A DNA stretch of 64,000 bases from Tolumonas lignilytica (GTDB taxonomy: Bacteria; Pseudomonadota; Gammaproteobacteria; Enterobacterales; Aeromonadaceae). A program made the translations under genes and the position numbers. Below the pieces are notes generated by a model that searched no databases, was not told where the DNA came from, and worked only from the letters and a program-made list of their open reading frames with translations. Numbering within the stretch: the first letter of the stretch is position 1; every line of letters begins with the position of its first letter. This document shows positions 1 through 9,146 of this stretch, in pieces. The stretch lies in NCBI RefSeq assembly GCF_000527035.1, contig NZ_AZUK01000001.1, forward strand, positions 186,001-250,000. The letters are read 5' to 3'.

Positions 1-1065
1 GAAGGCAGAAAGCGGTATCGTTGCCACCCCATAATCGGTGATCAGTCGTTTCACCATGTCACTGTCATTTTCATCGCTAAAATGAGCATAACTGGCCAGC
101 ATGAAAAAAGACCCGGCTGACGGCAGTAATCGGAACGGTGCATCTTTTAGATGCTCGATCATCAAATCTCGTTTTTGCTGATAAAACGAAGACAAATGCA
201 GATAAGTTTGTGGGTCTTGCATGTATTCGGCAAAGGCATACTGCATCGGGGTATCTGCCGAAAACATCATAAATTGATGCACTTTTAAAATTTCACGCAT
301 CAGCTCTGTCGGTGCTAAACAGTACCCTACTCGCCAGCCGGTCACATGAAACGTTTTTCCGAAGGAAGAGACGATGACACTGCGCGCCGCTAATTCAGTA
401 TGGGTTGCCATCCCGTGATGTTTTTGGCCGTCAAAGACAATATGTTCATACACCTCATCAGACAAAATCACGATGTTGGTATTTCTGGTGATTTTTGCCA
501 GTTGCGCCAAATCAGCTGGGTTCAACACCTGCGCACTGGGATTATGTGGGGTATTGATAATGATCATGCGGGTGCGTGAATTCACCGCCGCCAGCACTTC
601 ATCCCAGTCAATTGAAAACTCCGGCACCGATAATTTCAACGCAACAGGGATGCCGCCTTGCAGACGAACGATCGGCGCGTAACTGTCAAAAGAAGGTTCA
701 AAATAAATGACTTCATCACCGGGATGAACCAGTGCAGAAATCGCAGAATACAACCCCTCACTGGCACTTGCGGTAATGGCAATTTCACTGTTGATATCAT
801 ATTTCTGGCCATAAAGTGTGTGTACTTTAGCCGCCAACATCTCTTTGAGCGAGACCAGCCCCGACATTGGTGCATATTGGTTATCTCCCTGCTGCATAGC
901 CTGCGTGACGTGCTGTATCAATTTAGGATCACAGGGAAAATTGGGGGCTCCCTGAGAAAGATTAATAGCCTGATATTGGCTGGATAACTGACCGATAACA
1001 GTGAAGATGGTCGTGCCTACATCCGGTAGTTTTGACTGTAGTTGCACTGGGGTTTCGATCGTCAT
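1..1065 (-). CDS. ybdL: Methionine-type PLP aminotransferase (3' end outside window)
   Basis: This is a class I/II fold-type I aminotransferase resembling E. coli YbdL, which transaminates methionine and other bulky amino acids with oxoacids. The visible 355 codons are open to the window edge, so the C-terminus is missing. Visible signatures are the NLSQGAPNFPCDP entry segment, the NTPHNPSAQV substrate/PLP loop, the DEVYEHIVFDG motif, and SSFGKTFHVTGWRVGY with the PLP-binding lysine. The start at MTIETPVQ is chosen because it gives the expected N-terminus. It is transcribed divergently from the LysR-type gene that begins about 125 bases away, a layout that often means the regulator controls the neighbour. 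The family is secure; the exact substrate is inferred. Confidence 0.85.
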   Translation of the reverse strand, partial: MTIETPVQLQSKLPDVGTTIFTVIGQLSSQYQAINLSQGAPNFPCDPKLIQHVTQAMQQGDNQYAPMSGLVSLKEMLAAKVHTLYGQKYDINSEIAITASASEGLYSAISALVHPGDEVIYFEPSFDSYAPIVRLQGGIPVALKLSVPEFSIDWDEVLAAVNSRTRMIIINTPHNPSAQVLNPADLAQLAKITRNTNIVILSDEVYEHIVFDGQKHHGMATHTELAARSVIVSSFGKTFHVTGWRVGYCLAPTELMREILKVHQFMMFSADTPMQYAFAEYMQDPQTYLHLSSFYQQKRDLMIEHLKDAPFRLLPSAGSFFMLASYAHFSDENDSDMVKRLITDYGVATIPLSAF

Positions 1066-1134
1066 GGTATCTCCGTTTTTTCCCGTATCGACAGAACTCA
1101 TTGATACTCATTAAACGTTTCTCACCTTGTTGTC

Positions 1135-1171
1135 ACAATCGAATTGTTGTCATAATAGCCATGAGAAAAAT
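1135..1171. repeat. Direct repeat copy A, operator-like, upstream of the LysR gene
   Basis: The segment beginning ACAATCGAATT is repeated at 2227-2264 with four mismatches and one inserted base over about 37 positions. Copy A lies in the divergent aminotransferase/LysR control region and contains the palindrome ACAAT-CGA-ATTGT. This position suits a LysR-type binding site. The repeat is seen directly; its role is inferred. Confidence 0.6.
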
Positions 1172-1190
1172 GCATGACTCGAAGGTAGCA

Positions 1191-2078
1191 ATGAATAAAC
1201 GAATTCCCCCCCTGAATGCCCTGCATGCTTTTGTGGTGACCGCCAGACACCTCAATTTAACGCGGGCGGCAGAAGAGTTATTTGTGACGCAAGGTGCGGT
1301 CAGTCGCCAGATTGCTACGCTGGAAGATTACTTTGGATTTGCCTTATTTCATCGTCATGCGCGAGGGCTACGGTTAACCCAACAGGGTTTGAACTTATTG
1401 CCGGAACTCAAAGGTGCATTTGAGCAGTTATTTAAAGCGACCGATAAGGCCTGTCGTGAAAATAGCGTGATCCGCCTGAAGGCTCCGACGTGTGCACTGC
1501 GATGGTTGCTCCCCTGTTTGGTAAAACTGGAACAGGAAAATCCGGAAATGCATGTTTCCCTGACCACCACGACCGATCATGGCATTGATTTCAAAACGGA
1601 AAACTACGATGTAGCCATTATCTTTTCAGAAGACACGACTCCATTTCGGCATGCTTATAAGTTGTTTGATGAGGTCATTTCTCCGGTGATGGCACCGCAT
1701 TTATGCGACAACGTGGCAAATAATTTCAGTATTGAAAATCTGGCCCGGATGACTTTTCTGCACCCGACACATGATCAGCGGGACTGGAAGTTATGGCTCC
1801 AAAGTCAATCGATGGATGAACAAATTATGCGACGCAATCAACAGTTCGACACGATGGATTTAGCGATCAGTGCGGCCATTCAGGGGTTTGGGATCGCCAT
1901 GGCTGATATCAGCCTGGTGGCAGAAGACATAAAAATGCACCGGCTCGTAATGCCATTTCCAGACACAGTGAAAACCGGTGCCGCCTATTATCTGGTACAC
2001 CGGCCCAAAGCAGATACGGCGTTATTGTCTGAGTTTACCGACTGGTTTAAACCTAAACCTGAGATGCCAATAGATTAA
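1191..2078 (+). CDS. LysR-family transcriptional regulator (GcvA-like)
   Basis: A 295-aa LysR-type regulator with an N-terminal winged helix (residues about 5-65, pattern LNALHAFVVTARHLNLTRAAEELFV then QGAVSRQIATLE) and a C-terminal periplasmic-binding-like effector domain. The style is that of GcvA/AmpR relatives. The frame is open further upstream, but the start at MNKRIPPLN is preferred: it follows a GAAGG Shine-Dalgarno at 1181-1185 and begins just before the helix-turn-helix as in the family. The divergent aminotransferase gene is the obvious candidate target, with an ACAAT-CGA-ATTGT palindrome at 1135-1147 between the two. Effector unknown. Confidence 0.85.
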   Translation: MNKRIPPLNALHAFVVTARHLNLTRAAEELFVTQGAVSRQIATLEDYFGFALFHRHARGLRLTQQGLNLLPELKGAFEQLFKATDKACRENSVIRLKAPTCALRWLLPCLVKLEQENPEMHVSLTTTTDHGIDFKTENYDVAIIFSEDTTPFRHAYKLFDEVISPVMAPHLCDNVANNFSIENLARMTFLHPTHDQRDWKLWLQSQSMDEQIMRRNQQFDTMDLAISAAIQGFGIAMADISLVAEDIKMHRLVMPFPDTVKTGAAYYLVHRPKADTALLSEFTDWFKPKPEMPID

Positions 2079-2235
2079 CGCGTGATATTGCGTTTCTTAA
2101 CGCAGCCAATGTCACTTCAAACGGCATATTTTTCATATCAGCGGTATTGATCGCCGCACTTAATATCAGTTCTAACTCAGACTGACTCAGCTCGGCAATT
2201 TCCGTTAAAGAAACGGGCAACAGATGACAATCGAA
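2053..2235 (-). pseudogene. Remnant of the 3' end of a minus-strand gene
   Basis: Reading the minus strand, 60 codons stay open to a TAG that overlaps the LysR 3' end, but an in-frame TAA at 2236-2238 closes the frame upstream and there is no usable start. The peptide (LLPVSLTEIAELSQSELE, then ILSAAINTADMKNMPFEV) reads like a natural helical C-terminus rather than chance sequence. I do not recognise the family with confidence; a distant resemblance to tails of iron-containing alcohol dehydrogenases is only an impression. The break falls where copy B of a direct repeat begins, suggesting that a deletion or duplication removed the rest. Confidence 0.4.
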
Positions 2236-2264
2236 TTATCGTCATAAGAGGCATGAGGAAAAAT
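2227..2264. repeat. Direct repeat copy B, downstream of the LysR gene
   Basis: This is the second copy of the 1135-1171 sequence, in the same orientation. It contains the imperfect palindrome TGAC-A-AT(N6)AT-C-GTCA at 2225-2244. Together the copies bracket the LysR gene and the short remnant. No active gene starts immediately beside copy B, so it may be a relic of a lost divergent promoter. Confidence 0.55.
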
Positions 2265-2265
2265 C

Positions 2266-2476
2266 ATTCCTTCACATATTAAGAAGCATTTAATTTGCCA
2301 CTTTCTGCTATATTTATATAAGGCTATTCAGGCTGTGCCTCTTTTATCACCTCGAAGCAAAAATGAATTCGTCATAGCTCCTGCAGTCTTCTCATCGAAT
2401 GACATATTTCACTATCTGACTGTGTCAGGCGTAGGCGGCAACGCTGTCAAATGCCGCAATTAGAAGGAGACATTCC
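2266..2476. other. Intergenic leader of the 101-aa gene
   Basis: About 210 AT-rich bases with no open frame of note. Apart from the AAGGAG ribosome-binding site at 2463-2468, directly before the next gene, I see nothing I can name. Confidence 0.4.
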
Positions 2477-2782
2477 ATGAAAATGCTACTTACTGTCGAA
2501 TTCCCTCTTGAACCGTTCAACTCCCTTGTCATCAATGGCAAGATTGGGGCTGTTATAGGCAGTATTCTCGAAACGATTAAACCAGAAATGACATACTTTA
2601 CGGAGCAAGACGGAAAACGCGGCGCACTCCTCGTGGTCAATGTAAATCAGCCATCCGATGTGCCATTCTATGCAGAGCCCTTCTTTTTGAAGCTCAATGG
2701 GGCATGTAAGTTCCGCATCTTGATGAGCCCTGAAGATTTACAAAATGCGGGGCTGGATGCTATCGATAAACAGTGGTCATAA
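2477..2782 (+). CDS. Conserved small protein, 101 aa (often labelled 'panthothenate synthetase')
   Basis: A 101-aa soluble protein with an AAGGAG ribosome-binding site seven bases before the ATG. It has an alternating strand/helix pattern (MLLTVEFPLEPFNSLV, then ITYFTEQDGKRGA-like and SPEDLQNAGLD segments) typical of a small ferredoxin-like alpha/beta fold. I recall close relatives annotated as 'panthothenate synthetase' in databases, but it is far too short to be PanC and lacks the HIGH-type nucleotide-binding motif, so that label should not be trusted. It is monocistronic and ends in a strong terminator shared with the convergent diguanylate cyclase gene. Function unknown. Confidence 0.75.
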   Translation: MKMLLTVEFPLEPFNSLVINGKIGAVIGSILETIKPEMTYFTEQDGKRGALLVVNVNQPSDVPFYAEPFFLKLNGACKFRILMSPEDLQNAGLDAIDKQWS

Positions 2783-2807
2783 AGGACATTCTATGTTGTG
2801 CAACTAA

Positions 2808-2830
2808 AAAGCCACCTATACGGTGGCTTT
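2808..2830. terminator. Bidirectional intrinsic terminator
   Basis: Nine-base stem AAAGCCACC / GGTGGCTTT with a TATAC loop. A-rich on one side and T-rich on the other, it serves the 101-aa gene and the convergent diguanylate cyclase gene, whose stop codon at 2829-2831 touches the stem. Confidence 0.85.
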
Positions 2831-5800
2831 AAACAACCTCGGTATAGTAGGTTTTGAACAGACAATACCGATTTTTCCCTGACTGTTTTGCCAGATACAT
2901 TGCGTGATCAGCCTGACGTAACAGCTGATCAGCATCTATGGCCACCTCTTGTGGATAGAAGGTAATACCTAGACTGGCTGATACTTGTAGTTGTAACTCA
3001 CCCACCATCACCGGGTGAGCCGCCGCCTGAACCAGGCGTTCTGCACTCGCTAGAGATGACTCTCTATCAACCAAACCATCCAAGACCACCACAAATTCAT
3101 CGCCACCAATTCTTGCTAGCGTATCTGATTTACGCAGTGTTTGTTGCATCTGTGCGGCTAACGCAATTAATAACTGATCACCGACCTCATGACCATAAGT
3201 GTCATTAACCTGCTTGAAACCATCCAGATCGAGATAACACACCGCAATGGATTTTTTGTAACGCGAGGATTGGGCCATTGCCTGCTGCAGACGATCAGAC
3301 AAAAGCGAACGATTAGGTAACCCTGTCAGTGGGTCGTAATGTGCCATCGTTTCCAACCGATGTTCATGCGCTTTGGCCTCAGAGATATCAGAAAAAAGTA
3401 CAACATATTGTTGTGTATTACCCTGTTGATCACGAACGGCACTGATGGTTACCATTTCAGGGAAGAGTGCCCCACTTTTCCGGCAGTTCCACATTTCACC
3501 TGCCCAGTAACCATTGCGTTTCAACGCCCGCCACATATGAGCGTAAGAGGTTTTAGCATGTTTGGCCGGATTGAACATTTGAGCACTTTTCCCGATCACA
3601 TCGTCACGGCTATAGCCCGTGATCTCGCTAAACATGCCATTGACATCCAGAATGGTTCCATCCGCCCCAGTTATAAGAATGCCCTCACGTGCATGAGAAA
3701 ATACGGTTGCAGCCAAACGCTGCGATGCTTCTGCCTTTTTGATACTGGTAATATCGAAAAATGAGACAACATGCAGTTCATGAAACGAACCATTAAGGGG
3801 TTCTGCTGCAACTAATACAGTACGTGTTTCACCATCTTTGCATCGAATATTTGCTTCTATCGGTTCAAATGTCTGTTTTTCGCGTTCAGCCTTCGCCATA
3901 TGAGCCATCCAGTCAGTCATGATCTGCTGCTGATAGGCTGGGTCAGGATAAGCTTTTGGCCACCAGTCAGCTATCGTAGGAATGTCTTGCAACGTATAGC
4001 CAAAAGTCCTGACAAAGGCGGGGTTGAGATAAGTAATATTAAAATGTTCATCGTTTAAGGCATAAGGAATCGGTGATGCCTCGATGATTGCCCGGAAACG
4101 CGCTTCACTCTCGCGTAATGCGAGCTCTGATTGTTTTCTATCAGTAATATCATGGTGCAAACAGAATAAATAATATTGATCCGCCCATTCAACGCCGCTG
4201 ATATTGACTTCAACGTCGTAATAGCGGCCATCTTTTCGCCGATGTTGTGTTTCAATCGAGAGATGACCCAACCCAAGGGTATGGGTGATGTCATCAATCT
4301 CCTCATGCTTTAACTTGCTATCCCAATCTTTGACATTAAGATGACCCATCTCCTGCTCGGAATATCCTAACATTTGAGCGAAAGCAGGATTCCACTCAGC
4401 CAGACTGCCATCCTGACGGAGCACCGCTACCCCTTCCTGAGATTGCTCCAGAAAAATACGCCGCCGTAGCTCTTCCTGTTCTAATGTTCTTTGAATGTTT
4501 AATCGTTCAGTCACATCTTGAACAACACCGAAAATGATTTGTTTTTCTTTGTCAAAGTAAGCAATCGAGTGAATATCTCTCAGCTCTCCCGTATCTAACG
4601 TCCGTATTCTGAACTCGACGTTATATGGTATATCATCCTCAATCAGTGCTTTCATCGCAGCATCCAGCATAGTGCGATATTCTGACAATGCTGCTTTTTT
4701 GATTTCCGTGAATTCGTACTCTTCTTTATGCAAACCATAAATGCTTTTTGCACCGATGGAAGCAATAACCTTTTGTTCTCTCAGGTGAAATTCCCAGTTC
4801 CCTGATTTCGACGCCAATTCAGCGCGTGCAAGCCGGGCCTCACTTTGACGTAGTGCCGCCTCTGACCGAAGACGTTGTTTCACTAACAAATTAAAATTAT
4901 CAGTCAGTTCCCTAATTTCGTTGTCACCCTTTCGCGGCAGAGCATGCATATTTCCTGCAGCATCCTCCGCCATTAGGCGTATGGTATGCGTCACTTTATC
5001 CAGCGGGCGCAGTGCATGTTTTACGAGAAACCATACTCCTCCCGATGATAACAAAGTCAGGAACAACGCGATTTCATAGATAACGGTTTCCATATGGCGG
5101 ATCGGCATAAAGGCTTCTTCTGCCGGCATAACAATCTGCACAACCCAACCTGTCGTTGGAATTGTTTTGCCTTCACTCAAAACCTTAGTGTCATTGGCAT
5201 TGTTTCCTACCGAAGCATCGTGATTGATAAGCGGACGGAGAATATCTGCAGTTTTACTTGAGAATACAATCAACTGATGGAGTGGATCACTAATGATAAT
5301 CGTTGCAGCTTTTTCCACGCCACTTCGATCAACTTGACCAAACAGACTTGTCTCCGAAAGAGATGTAAACCCGGCAAGAACACCGACTTGCTGACCAGAT
5401 GCATTTAATATCGGGGCCGCAATAGCAACAACGGGGTGGTTCGTAAAACTACTCTTCCGGGGTTTGCCAATTACCGTCTTACCGGTCGTCATTGCCTCCT
5501 GAAAATATTCGCGCGTATTAAAGTGAGCGCCTTCCCGCCCGATGCCAGAAGGAAATTCGGCAATACCTAAGCCTTCCTTATCAATGGCAACGATCCCATC
5601 CTGAAAAAGCGCCTGTAGACCAATTCGCCCTTTAAGAAATTCACGCGTCTGACCAAGGGAACCAACATACTGAGAAACAAGTTTGGCATTTTGATTGAGC
5701 AGAGTGATGCGCTGCGCTACTTCGGAGTCAATATCCGCAGCGATATAAGATGCTGCTGAATTTTGCTGTTCAATCAGCAACTCTTTTATGTCTTGTTTAA

Positions 5801-5912
5801 GCGATTGGGTAATAGCAAATGTCAACGCCCACAGGCTAAATACAAAAATCAGAATGACTATGCTGATGAGACGAACTTTCAAACTTAGAGGGGAACAATT
5901 TATTGTTTTCAT
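2829..5912 (-). CDS. Membrane Cache-HAMP-PAS(x4)-GGDEF diguanylate cyclase
   Basis: A 1027-aa sensor that should make cyclic di-GMP from GTP. In order: a membrane helix (about 11-35), a long periplasmic double-Cache-like region (about 40-280), a second membrane helix (about 285-305), a HAMP-like linker, four PAS/PAC modules (about 350-850) and a C-terminal GGDEF domain. The active-site loop is an intact RIGGDEF (GGDEF at 936-940). An RxxD inhibitory site, RKSD, sits at 927-930, so product inhibition is expected. There is no EAL domain. The gene is monocistronic. A perfect ten-base inverted repeat lies just upstream of its start. The sensed ligand cannot be read from the sequence. Confidence 0.92.
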   Translation of the reverse strand: MKTINCSPLSLKVRLISIVILIFVFSLWALTFAITQSLKQDIKELLIEQQNSAASYIAADIDSEVAQRITLLNQNAKLVSQYVGSLGQTREFLKGRIGLQALFQDGIVAIDKEGLGIAEFPSGIGREGAHFNTREYFQEAMTTGKTVIGKPRKSSFTNHPVVAIAAPILNASGQQVGVLAGFTSLSETSLFGQVDRSGVEKAATIIISDPLHQLIVFSSKTADILRPLINHDASVGNNANDTKVLSEGKTIPTTGWVVQIVMPAEEAFMPIRHMETVIYEIALFLTLLSSGGVWFLVKHALRPLDKVTHTIRLMAEDAAGNMHALPRKGDNEIRELTDNFNLLVKQRLRSEAALRQSEARLARAELASKSGNWEFHLREQKVIASIGAKSIYGLHKEEYEFTEIKKAALSEYRTMLDAAMKALIEDDIPYNVEFRIRTLDTGELRDIHSIAYFDKEKQIIFGVVQDVTERLNIQRTLEQEELRRRIFLEQSQEGVAVLRQDGSLAEWNPAFAQMLGYSEQEMGHLNVKDWDSKLKHEEIDDITHTLGLGHLSIETQHRRKDGRYYDVEVNISGVEWADQYYLFCLHHDITDRKQSELALRESEARFRAIIEASPIPYALNDEHFNITYLNPAFVRTFGYTLQDIPTIADWWPKAYPDPAYQQQIMTDWMAHMAKAEREKQTFEPIEANIRCKDGETRTVLVAAEPLNGSFHELHVVSFFDITSIKKAEASQRLAATVFSHAREGILITGADGTILDVNGMFSEITGYSRDDVIGKSAQMFNPAKHAKTSYAHMWRALKRNGYWAGEMWNCRKSGALFPEMVTISAVRDQQGNTQQYVVLFSDISEAKAHEHRLETMAHYDPLTGLPNRSLLSDRLQQAMAQSSRYKKSIAVCYLDLDGFKQVNDTYGHEVGDQLLIALAAQMQQTLRKSDTLARIGGDEFVVVLDGLVDRESSLASAERLVQAAAHPVMVGELQLQVSASLGITFYPQEVAIDADQLLRQADHAMYLAKQSGKNRYCLFKTYYTEVV

Positions 5913-5935
5913 TATTTCTCAGTGATGCTCATGTC

Positions 5936-5963
5936 ATACATTTCAATATTTACTGAAATGTAT
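5936..5963. promoter_or_regulatory. Perfect inverted repeat before the diguanylate cyclase gene
   Basis: ATACATTTCA and TGAAATGTAT form a perfect ten-base inverted repeat around an eight-base loop, starting 24 bases upstream of the ATG. In plus-strand sense it is followed by T6 and resembles a terminator, but no plus-strand gene precedes it. An operator or leader hairpin for the diguanylate cyclase gene is therefore more likely. Confidence 0.5.
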
Positions 5964-6058
5964 TTTTTTAAATTCTATCAATACTATTGACCACCTCGAA
6001 GAAAAAAGGAAAATTTCAATGCCATTAATAACTTCATCTGTGATTTCAACTGAAAATT

Positions 6059-6091
6059 AAGGCCTATTCCTTTTGAAGGTCATGAGGCCTT
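6059..6091 (-). terminator. Terminator-like hairpin after sucD
   Basis: AAGGCCT / AGGCCTT arms separated by about 19 bases. On the minus strand the hairpin is followed by TTAATTTTC, just beyond the sucD stop codon. The loop is long, so efficiency is uncertain, but it is the expected end of the long arginine-catabolic transcript. Confidence 0.5.
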
Positions 6092-6097
6092 ATTCCA

Positions 6098-6973
6098 TTA
6101 TTCCCAGCCAGTCACTTCACGTAAACCCGCTGCAATATCAGCCAGTGAACGCACGGTTTTCACACCGGCTTCTTCCAGTGCCGCAAACTTCTCGGCCGCG
6201 GTACCTTTACCACCGGCAATGATCGCCCCGGCATGGCCCATGCGTTTTCCCGCTGGCGCAGTCACACCCGCAATATAGGAAACTACCGGTTTGGTGACAT
6301 TGGCTTTGATAAAGGCCGCCGCCTCTTCTTCCGCCGTGCCGCCAATCTCACCGATCATCACGATCGCTTCGGTCTGCGGGTCATTCTGGAACAGGGTCAG
6401 AATGTCGATGAAGTTAGAGCCTGGGATCGGGTCGCCACCAATACCGACACAGGTCGACTGACCAAACCCGGCATCCGTCGTCTGTTTCACCGCTTCATAC
6501 GTCAGCGTACCGGAACGGGAAACAATGCCCACTTTGCCCGGCAGATGAATGTGCCCCGGCATGATGCCGATCTTGCATTCACCCGGTGTGATGACACCCG
6601 GACAGTTTGGGCCGATCATGCGTACACCGGTTTCTTCCAGACGGCATTTCACCTGCAACATATCCAGGGTCGGAATGCCTTCGGTAATGCAGACAATCAG
6701 CTGAATGCCCGCATCAATCGCTTCCAGAATGGCATCTTTGCAAAATGGTGCCGGAACGTAGATGACTGACGCGGTAGCACCGGTTGTTTCAACGGCATCA
6801 CGCACGGTGTTAAATACCGGCAAGCCTAAATGGGTCGAACCGCCTTTACCCGGTGAGACACCACCGACCATCTGGGTACCGTAGGCAATGGCCTGTTCAG
6901 AATGGAAGGTACCTTGTGAACCAGTGAAACCCTGGCAAATGACTTTGGTCTCTTTGTTGATCAAAACGCTCAT
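6098..6973 (-). CDS. sucD: Succinyl-CoA synthetase alpha subunit
   Basis: The 291-aa alpha subunit of the ligase that interconverts succinate + CoA + NTP with succinyl-CoA + NDP + Pi. The N-terminal CoA-binding Rossmann domain ([15 protein letters not shown], about 16-30) and the C-terminal ligase domain are complete. The phosphohistidine is visible in [11 protein letters not shown] (His about 247). Its ATG overlaps the sucC stop by four bases (ATGA), so the two are translationally coupled. Unlike the usual sdh-sucABCD location, it is the last gene of the ast/aru arginine operon here, where it can regenerate the succinyl-CoA spent by the arginine succinyltransferase. Confidence 0.97.
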   Translation of the reverse strand: MSVLINKETKVICQGFTGSQGTFHSEQAIAYGTQMVGGVSPGKGGSTHLGLPVFNTVRDAVETTGATASVIYVPAPFCKDAILEAIDAGIQLIVCITEGIPTLDMLQVKCRLEETGVRMIGPNCPGVITPGECKIGIMPGHIHLPGKVGIVSRSGTLTYEAVKQTTDAGFGQSTCVGIGGDPIPGSNFIDILTLFQNDPQTEAIVMIGEIGGTAEEEAAAFIKANVTKPVVSYIAGVTAPAGKRMGHAGAIIAGGKGTAAEKFAALEEAGVKTVRSLADIAAGLREVTGWE

Positions 6974-8139
6974 GCCATGGCCTCCGCTGCTTTAACCACC
7001 TGCACTGCCGCATCGGTCAGACTGGTGGCGGCAATAATATTCAATCCGCTGTCGGCCAGACGCTGTGAACCCAGCTCGGCATTGTTCCCTTCCAGACGCA
7101 CCACCACTGGCACTTTCACACCGACTTCTTCAACAGCACCGATGATGCCGTCAGCGATCAGGTCGCAACGCACGATACCACCGAAGATATTGACCAGCAC
7201 CGCTTTTACTTTGCTGTCAGAGAGGATCAGTTTAAACGCTTCGGTCACGCGCTCTTTGGTCGCACCACCACCGACATCGAGGAAGTTAGCCGGGAAGCCG
7301 CCGTGGTGTTTGATGATGTCCATCGTGCCCATCGCAAGCCCAGCACCATTGACCATACAACCGATGCTGCCATCCAGAGCGACGTAGTTCAGATCCCAGT
7401 GGGCCGCTTCCACTTCGCGAGGATCGTCCTGGGTTTCGTCGTTCCAGGCTTTCAGTTTCGGCTGACGATACAAGGCATTGCTGTCGATATTGATTTTACC
7501 ATCAAGGCACAGCAGGTTGCCCTCACCGGTGATCACCAGCGGATTGATTTCCAGCAGCGACAAATCACACTCGGTGAACATCTTGCCTAAGCCTAAGAAG
7601 ATATTGGTGAACTGTTTCAGTTGGTCGGCATTCAAACCCAGCTTGAAGCCCAGTTCACGCGCCTGATAGGCTTGCGGGCCAGTCAGCGGATCTAACGTCG
7701 CTTTGTGGATCAGTTCCGGCGTGTTGTGGGCCACGGTTTCGATGTCCATGCCACCTTCGGTGGAGGCCATGAACACCACGCGGCGGGTACTGCGATCGAC
7801 CACGGCACCGAGATAAAGTTCTTTGGCGATGTTACCGCAGGCTTCAACCAGAATGGTGTTGACCGGTTGACCATTGGCATCGGTTTGATAAGTGACCAGA
7901 CGTTTGCCTAACCAGTGTTCGGCAAACGCACGGACGTCCTGCTCAGAGGAAACGACTTTGACCCCACCGGCCTTACCCCGTCCACCGGCATGAACCTGAC
8001 ATTTGGCAACCCATTTTTCACCGCCTAATGTCTTCGTCGCCGCAACGGCTTCATTCGCTGAGGAACAAGGAACACCGGGAGGCACAGGCAGACCGTAGTC
8101 AGCAAATAATTGCTTGGCCTGATATTCATGTAAATTCAT
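6970..8139 (-). CDS. sucC: Succinyl-CoA synthetase beta subunit
   Basis: The 389-aa beta subunit: N-terminal ATP-grasp domain starting [18 protein letters not shown], and C-terminal CoA-ligase domain with [16 protein letters not shown]. The frame is open 32 codons further upstream into astE, but MNLHEYQ is the conserved N-terminus of the family and is the correct start. It begins only five bases after the astE stop codon, so it belongs to the same transcript as the arginine succinyltransferase pathway. No sucA or sucB is nearby. Confidence 0.97.
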   Translation of the reverse strand: MNLHEYQAKQLFADYGLPVPPGVPCSSANEAVAATKTLGGEKWVAKCQVHAGGRGKAGGVKVVSSEQDVRAFAEHWLGKRLVTYQTDANGQPVNTILVEACGNIAKELYLGAVVDRSTRRVVFMASTEGGMDIETVAHNTPELIHKATLDPLTGPQAYQARELGFKLGLNADQLKQFTNIFLGLGKMFTECDLSLLEINPLVITGEGNLLCLDGKINIDSNALYRQPKLKAWNDETQDDPREVEAAHWDLNYVALDGSIGCMVNGAGLAMGTMDIIKHHGGFPANFLDVGGGATKERVTEAFKLILSDSKVKAVLVNIFGGIVRCDLIADGIIGAVEEVGVKVPVVVRLEGNNAELGSQRLADSGLNIIAATSLTDAAVQVVKAAEAMA

Positions 8140-8144
8140 TATCT

Positions 8145-9137
8145 TTATCCATAAAGAGAAGCAGTAGGCACTTGAACCAGCATCAGCCCGGCCCGAAGCC
8201 CTGGACGCACACTGGCGTTGGGAAATAAAATCCATTCATCTGGCTGTTGTACCTGATAAGAAATCTCACCATCGCGGGCTAGGATATCGCCGGCTGAGAA
8301 ACGGGTGAAATTTTTAATAGACTCAGGAAAGTTCAAACAAAATTGATCACTGATCTTTTTCAACTCCTGCGTCACGCGGTAGACCTTCATCGGTTCTGCT
8401 GCATCAGGCAATAGATTAATCCCCGAGATCAGCGAAAGCAGCCCCTGACTGATCAACGCAAACTGATTCAGATCATTCTGGCCAAATGGTCGCGCCTTAC
8501 CCAACTCCAGCGTACAACTGTCAGCCTGGCAGTACTGACTGGTAAAATAGGTAAATGTGCCACTCGGCGCCTGATTAATTACCAACGCTTCAATGCCGGC
8601 ATGATGCAACCAATCCAGCATAGTTCGGCTATAAATTCCCTTGTCTTTATGCGGCAGCAGTCCAAACCGTTGATGATGCGATTCCCGAATGGCGGTATGC
8701 AGATCAAAATGCAGACGGTGATCGGTTTTGCTTTGATTAAAAAATTCCGTTACCAACGCTTCAAGTTGTGCGGCTCGTTCCGTTTCCGGACATTTAGGGA
8801 AGTGCTCATAATGGCGGCAGAACAACCGGTTCAGGTCAATCTGGTTGTAGCGTTCGCCATTTATCATCGCAGATGGATTACCGAAAATAACCAGCAGGCG
8901 CACTTTTAACCGCCGTTTACCATGCAGTAAATCGCTGACCAGTGCCGCCAGCAATTCAATCGGTGCGGTTTCATTACCATGAATACCCGCCGATAGCACG
9001 ACGCTCTTCCGGTAACCATGCAATGGCTCTAACTGTAAAACACCTTGCGCCAGCCATCGCCAGCGCAGGTTGAAGTTACTTCCGCTATGCTCCTGCGGCA
9101 CCCGCCCTGAAAGCGTCATTTGCAGAAAATCAAACAT
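8145..9137 (-). CDS. astE: Succinylglutamate desuccinylase
   Basis: A 330-aa zinc hydrolase of the AstE/AspA family. It catalyses the last step of the arginine succinyltransferase pathway: N-succinylglutamate to glutamate and succinate. The zinc motif HGNET (His53, Glu56), the later FDLHTAIR histidine and the catalytic-region glutamate in [12 protein letters not shown] are all present. It lies ten bases after astB and six before sucC. The succinate it releases is the substrate of the next gene product. Confidence 0.95.
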   Translation of the reverse strand: MFDFLQMTLSGRVPQEHSGSNFNLRWRWLAQGVLQLEPLHGYRKSVVLSAGIHGNETAPIELLAALVSDLLHGKRRLKVRLLVIFGNPSAMINGERYNQIDLNRLFCRHYEHFPKCPETERAAQLEALVTEFFNQSKTDHRLHFDLHTAIRESHHQRFGLLPHKDKGIYSRTMLDWLHHAGIEALVINQAPSGTFTYFTSQYCQADSCTLELGKARPFGQNDLNQFALISQGLLSLISGINLLPDAAEPMKVYRVTQELKKISDQFCLNFPESIKNFTRFSAGDILARDGEISYQVQQPDEWILFPNASVRPGLRAGLMLVQVPTASLYG

Positions 9138-9146
9138 GCTGACCTC

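Noticed and set aside
2348-6006. Short shared motif CACCTCGAAG(A/C)AAAAA at 2348 and about 5992
   Set aside because: Only about 16 bases, no dyad, no consistent position relative to genes; it may be chance.
8140-8235. Longer sucC with 32 extra N-terminal residues
   Set aside because: The extension lies within astE, and conserved SucC begins MNLHEYQAK.
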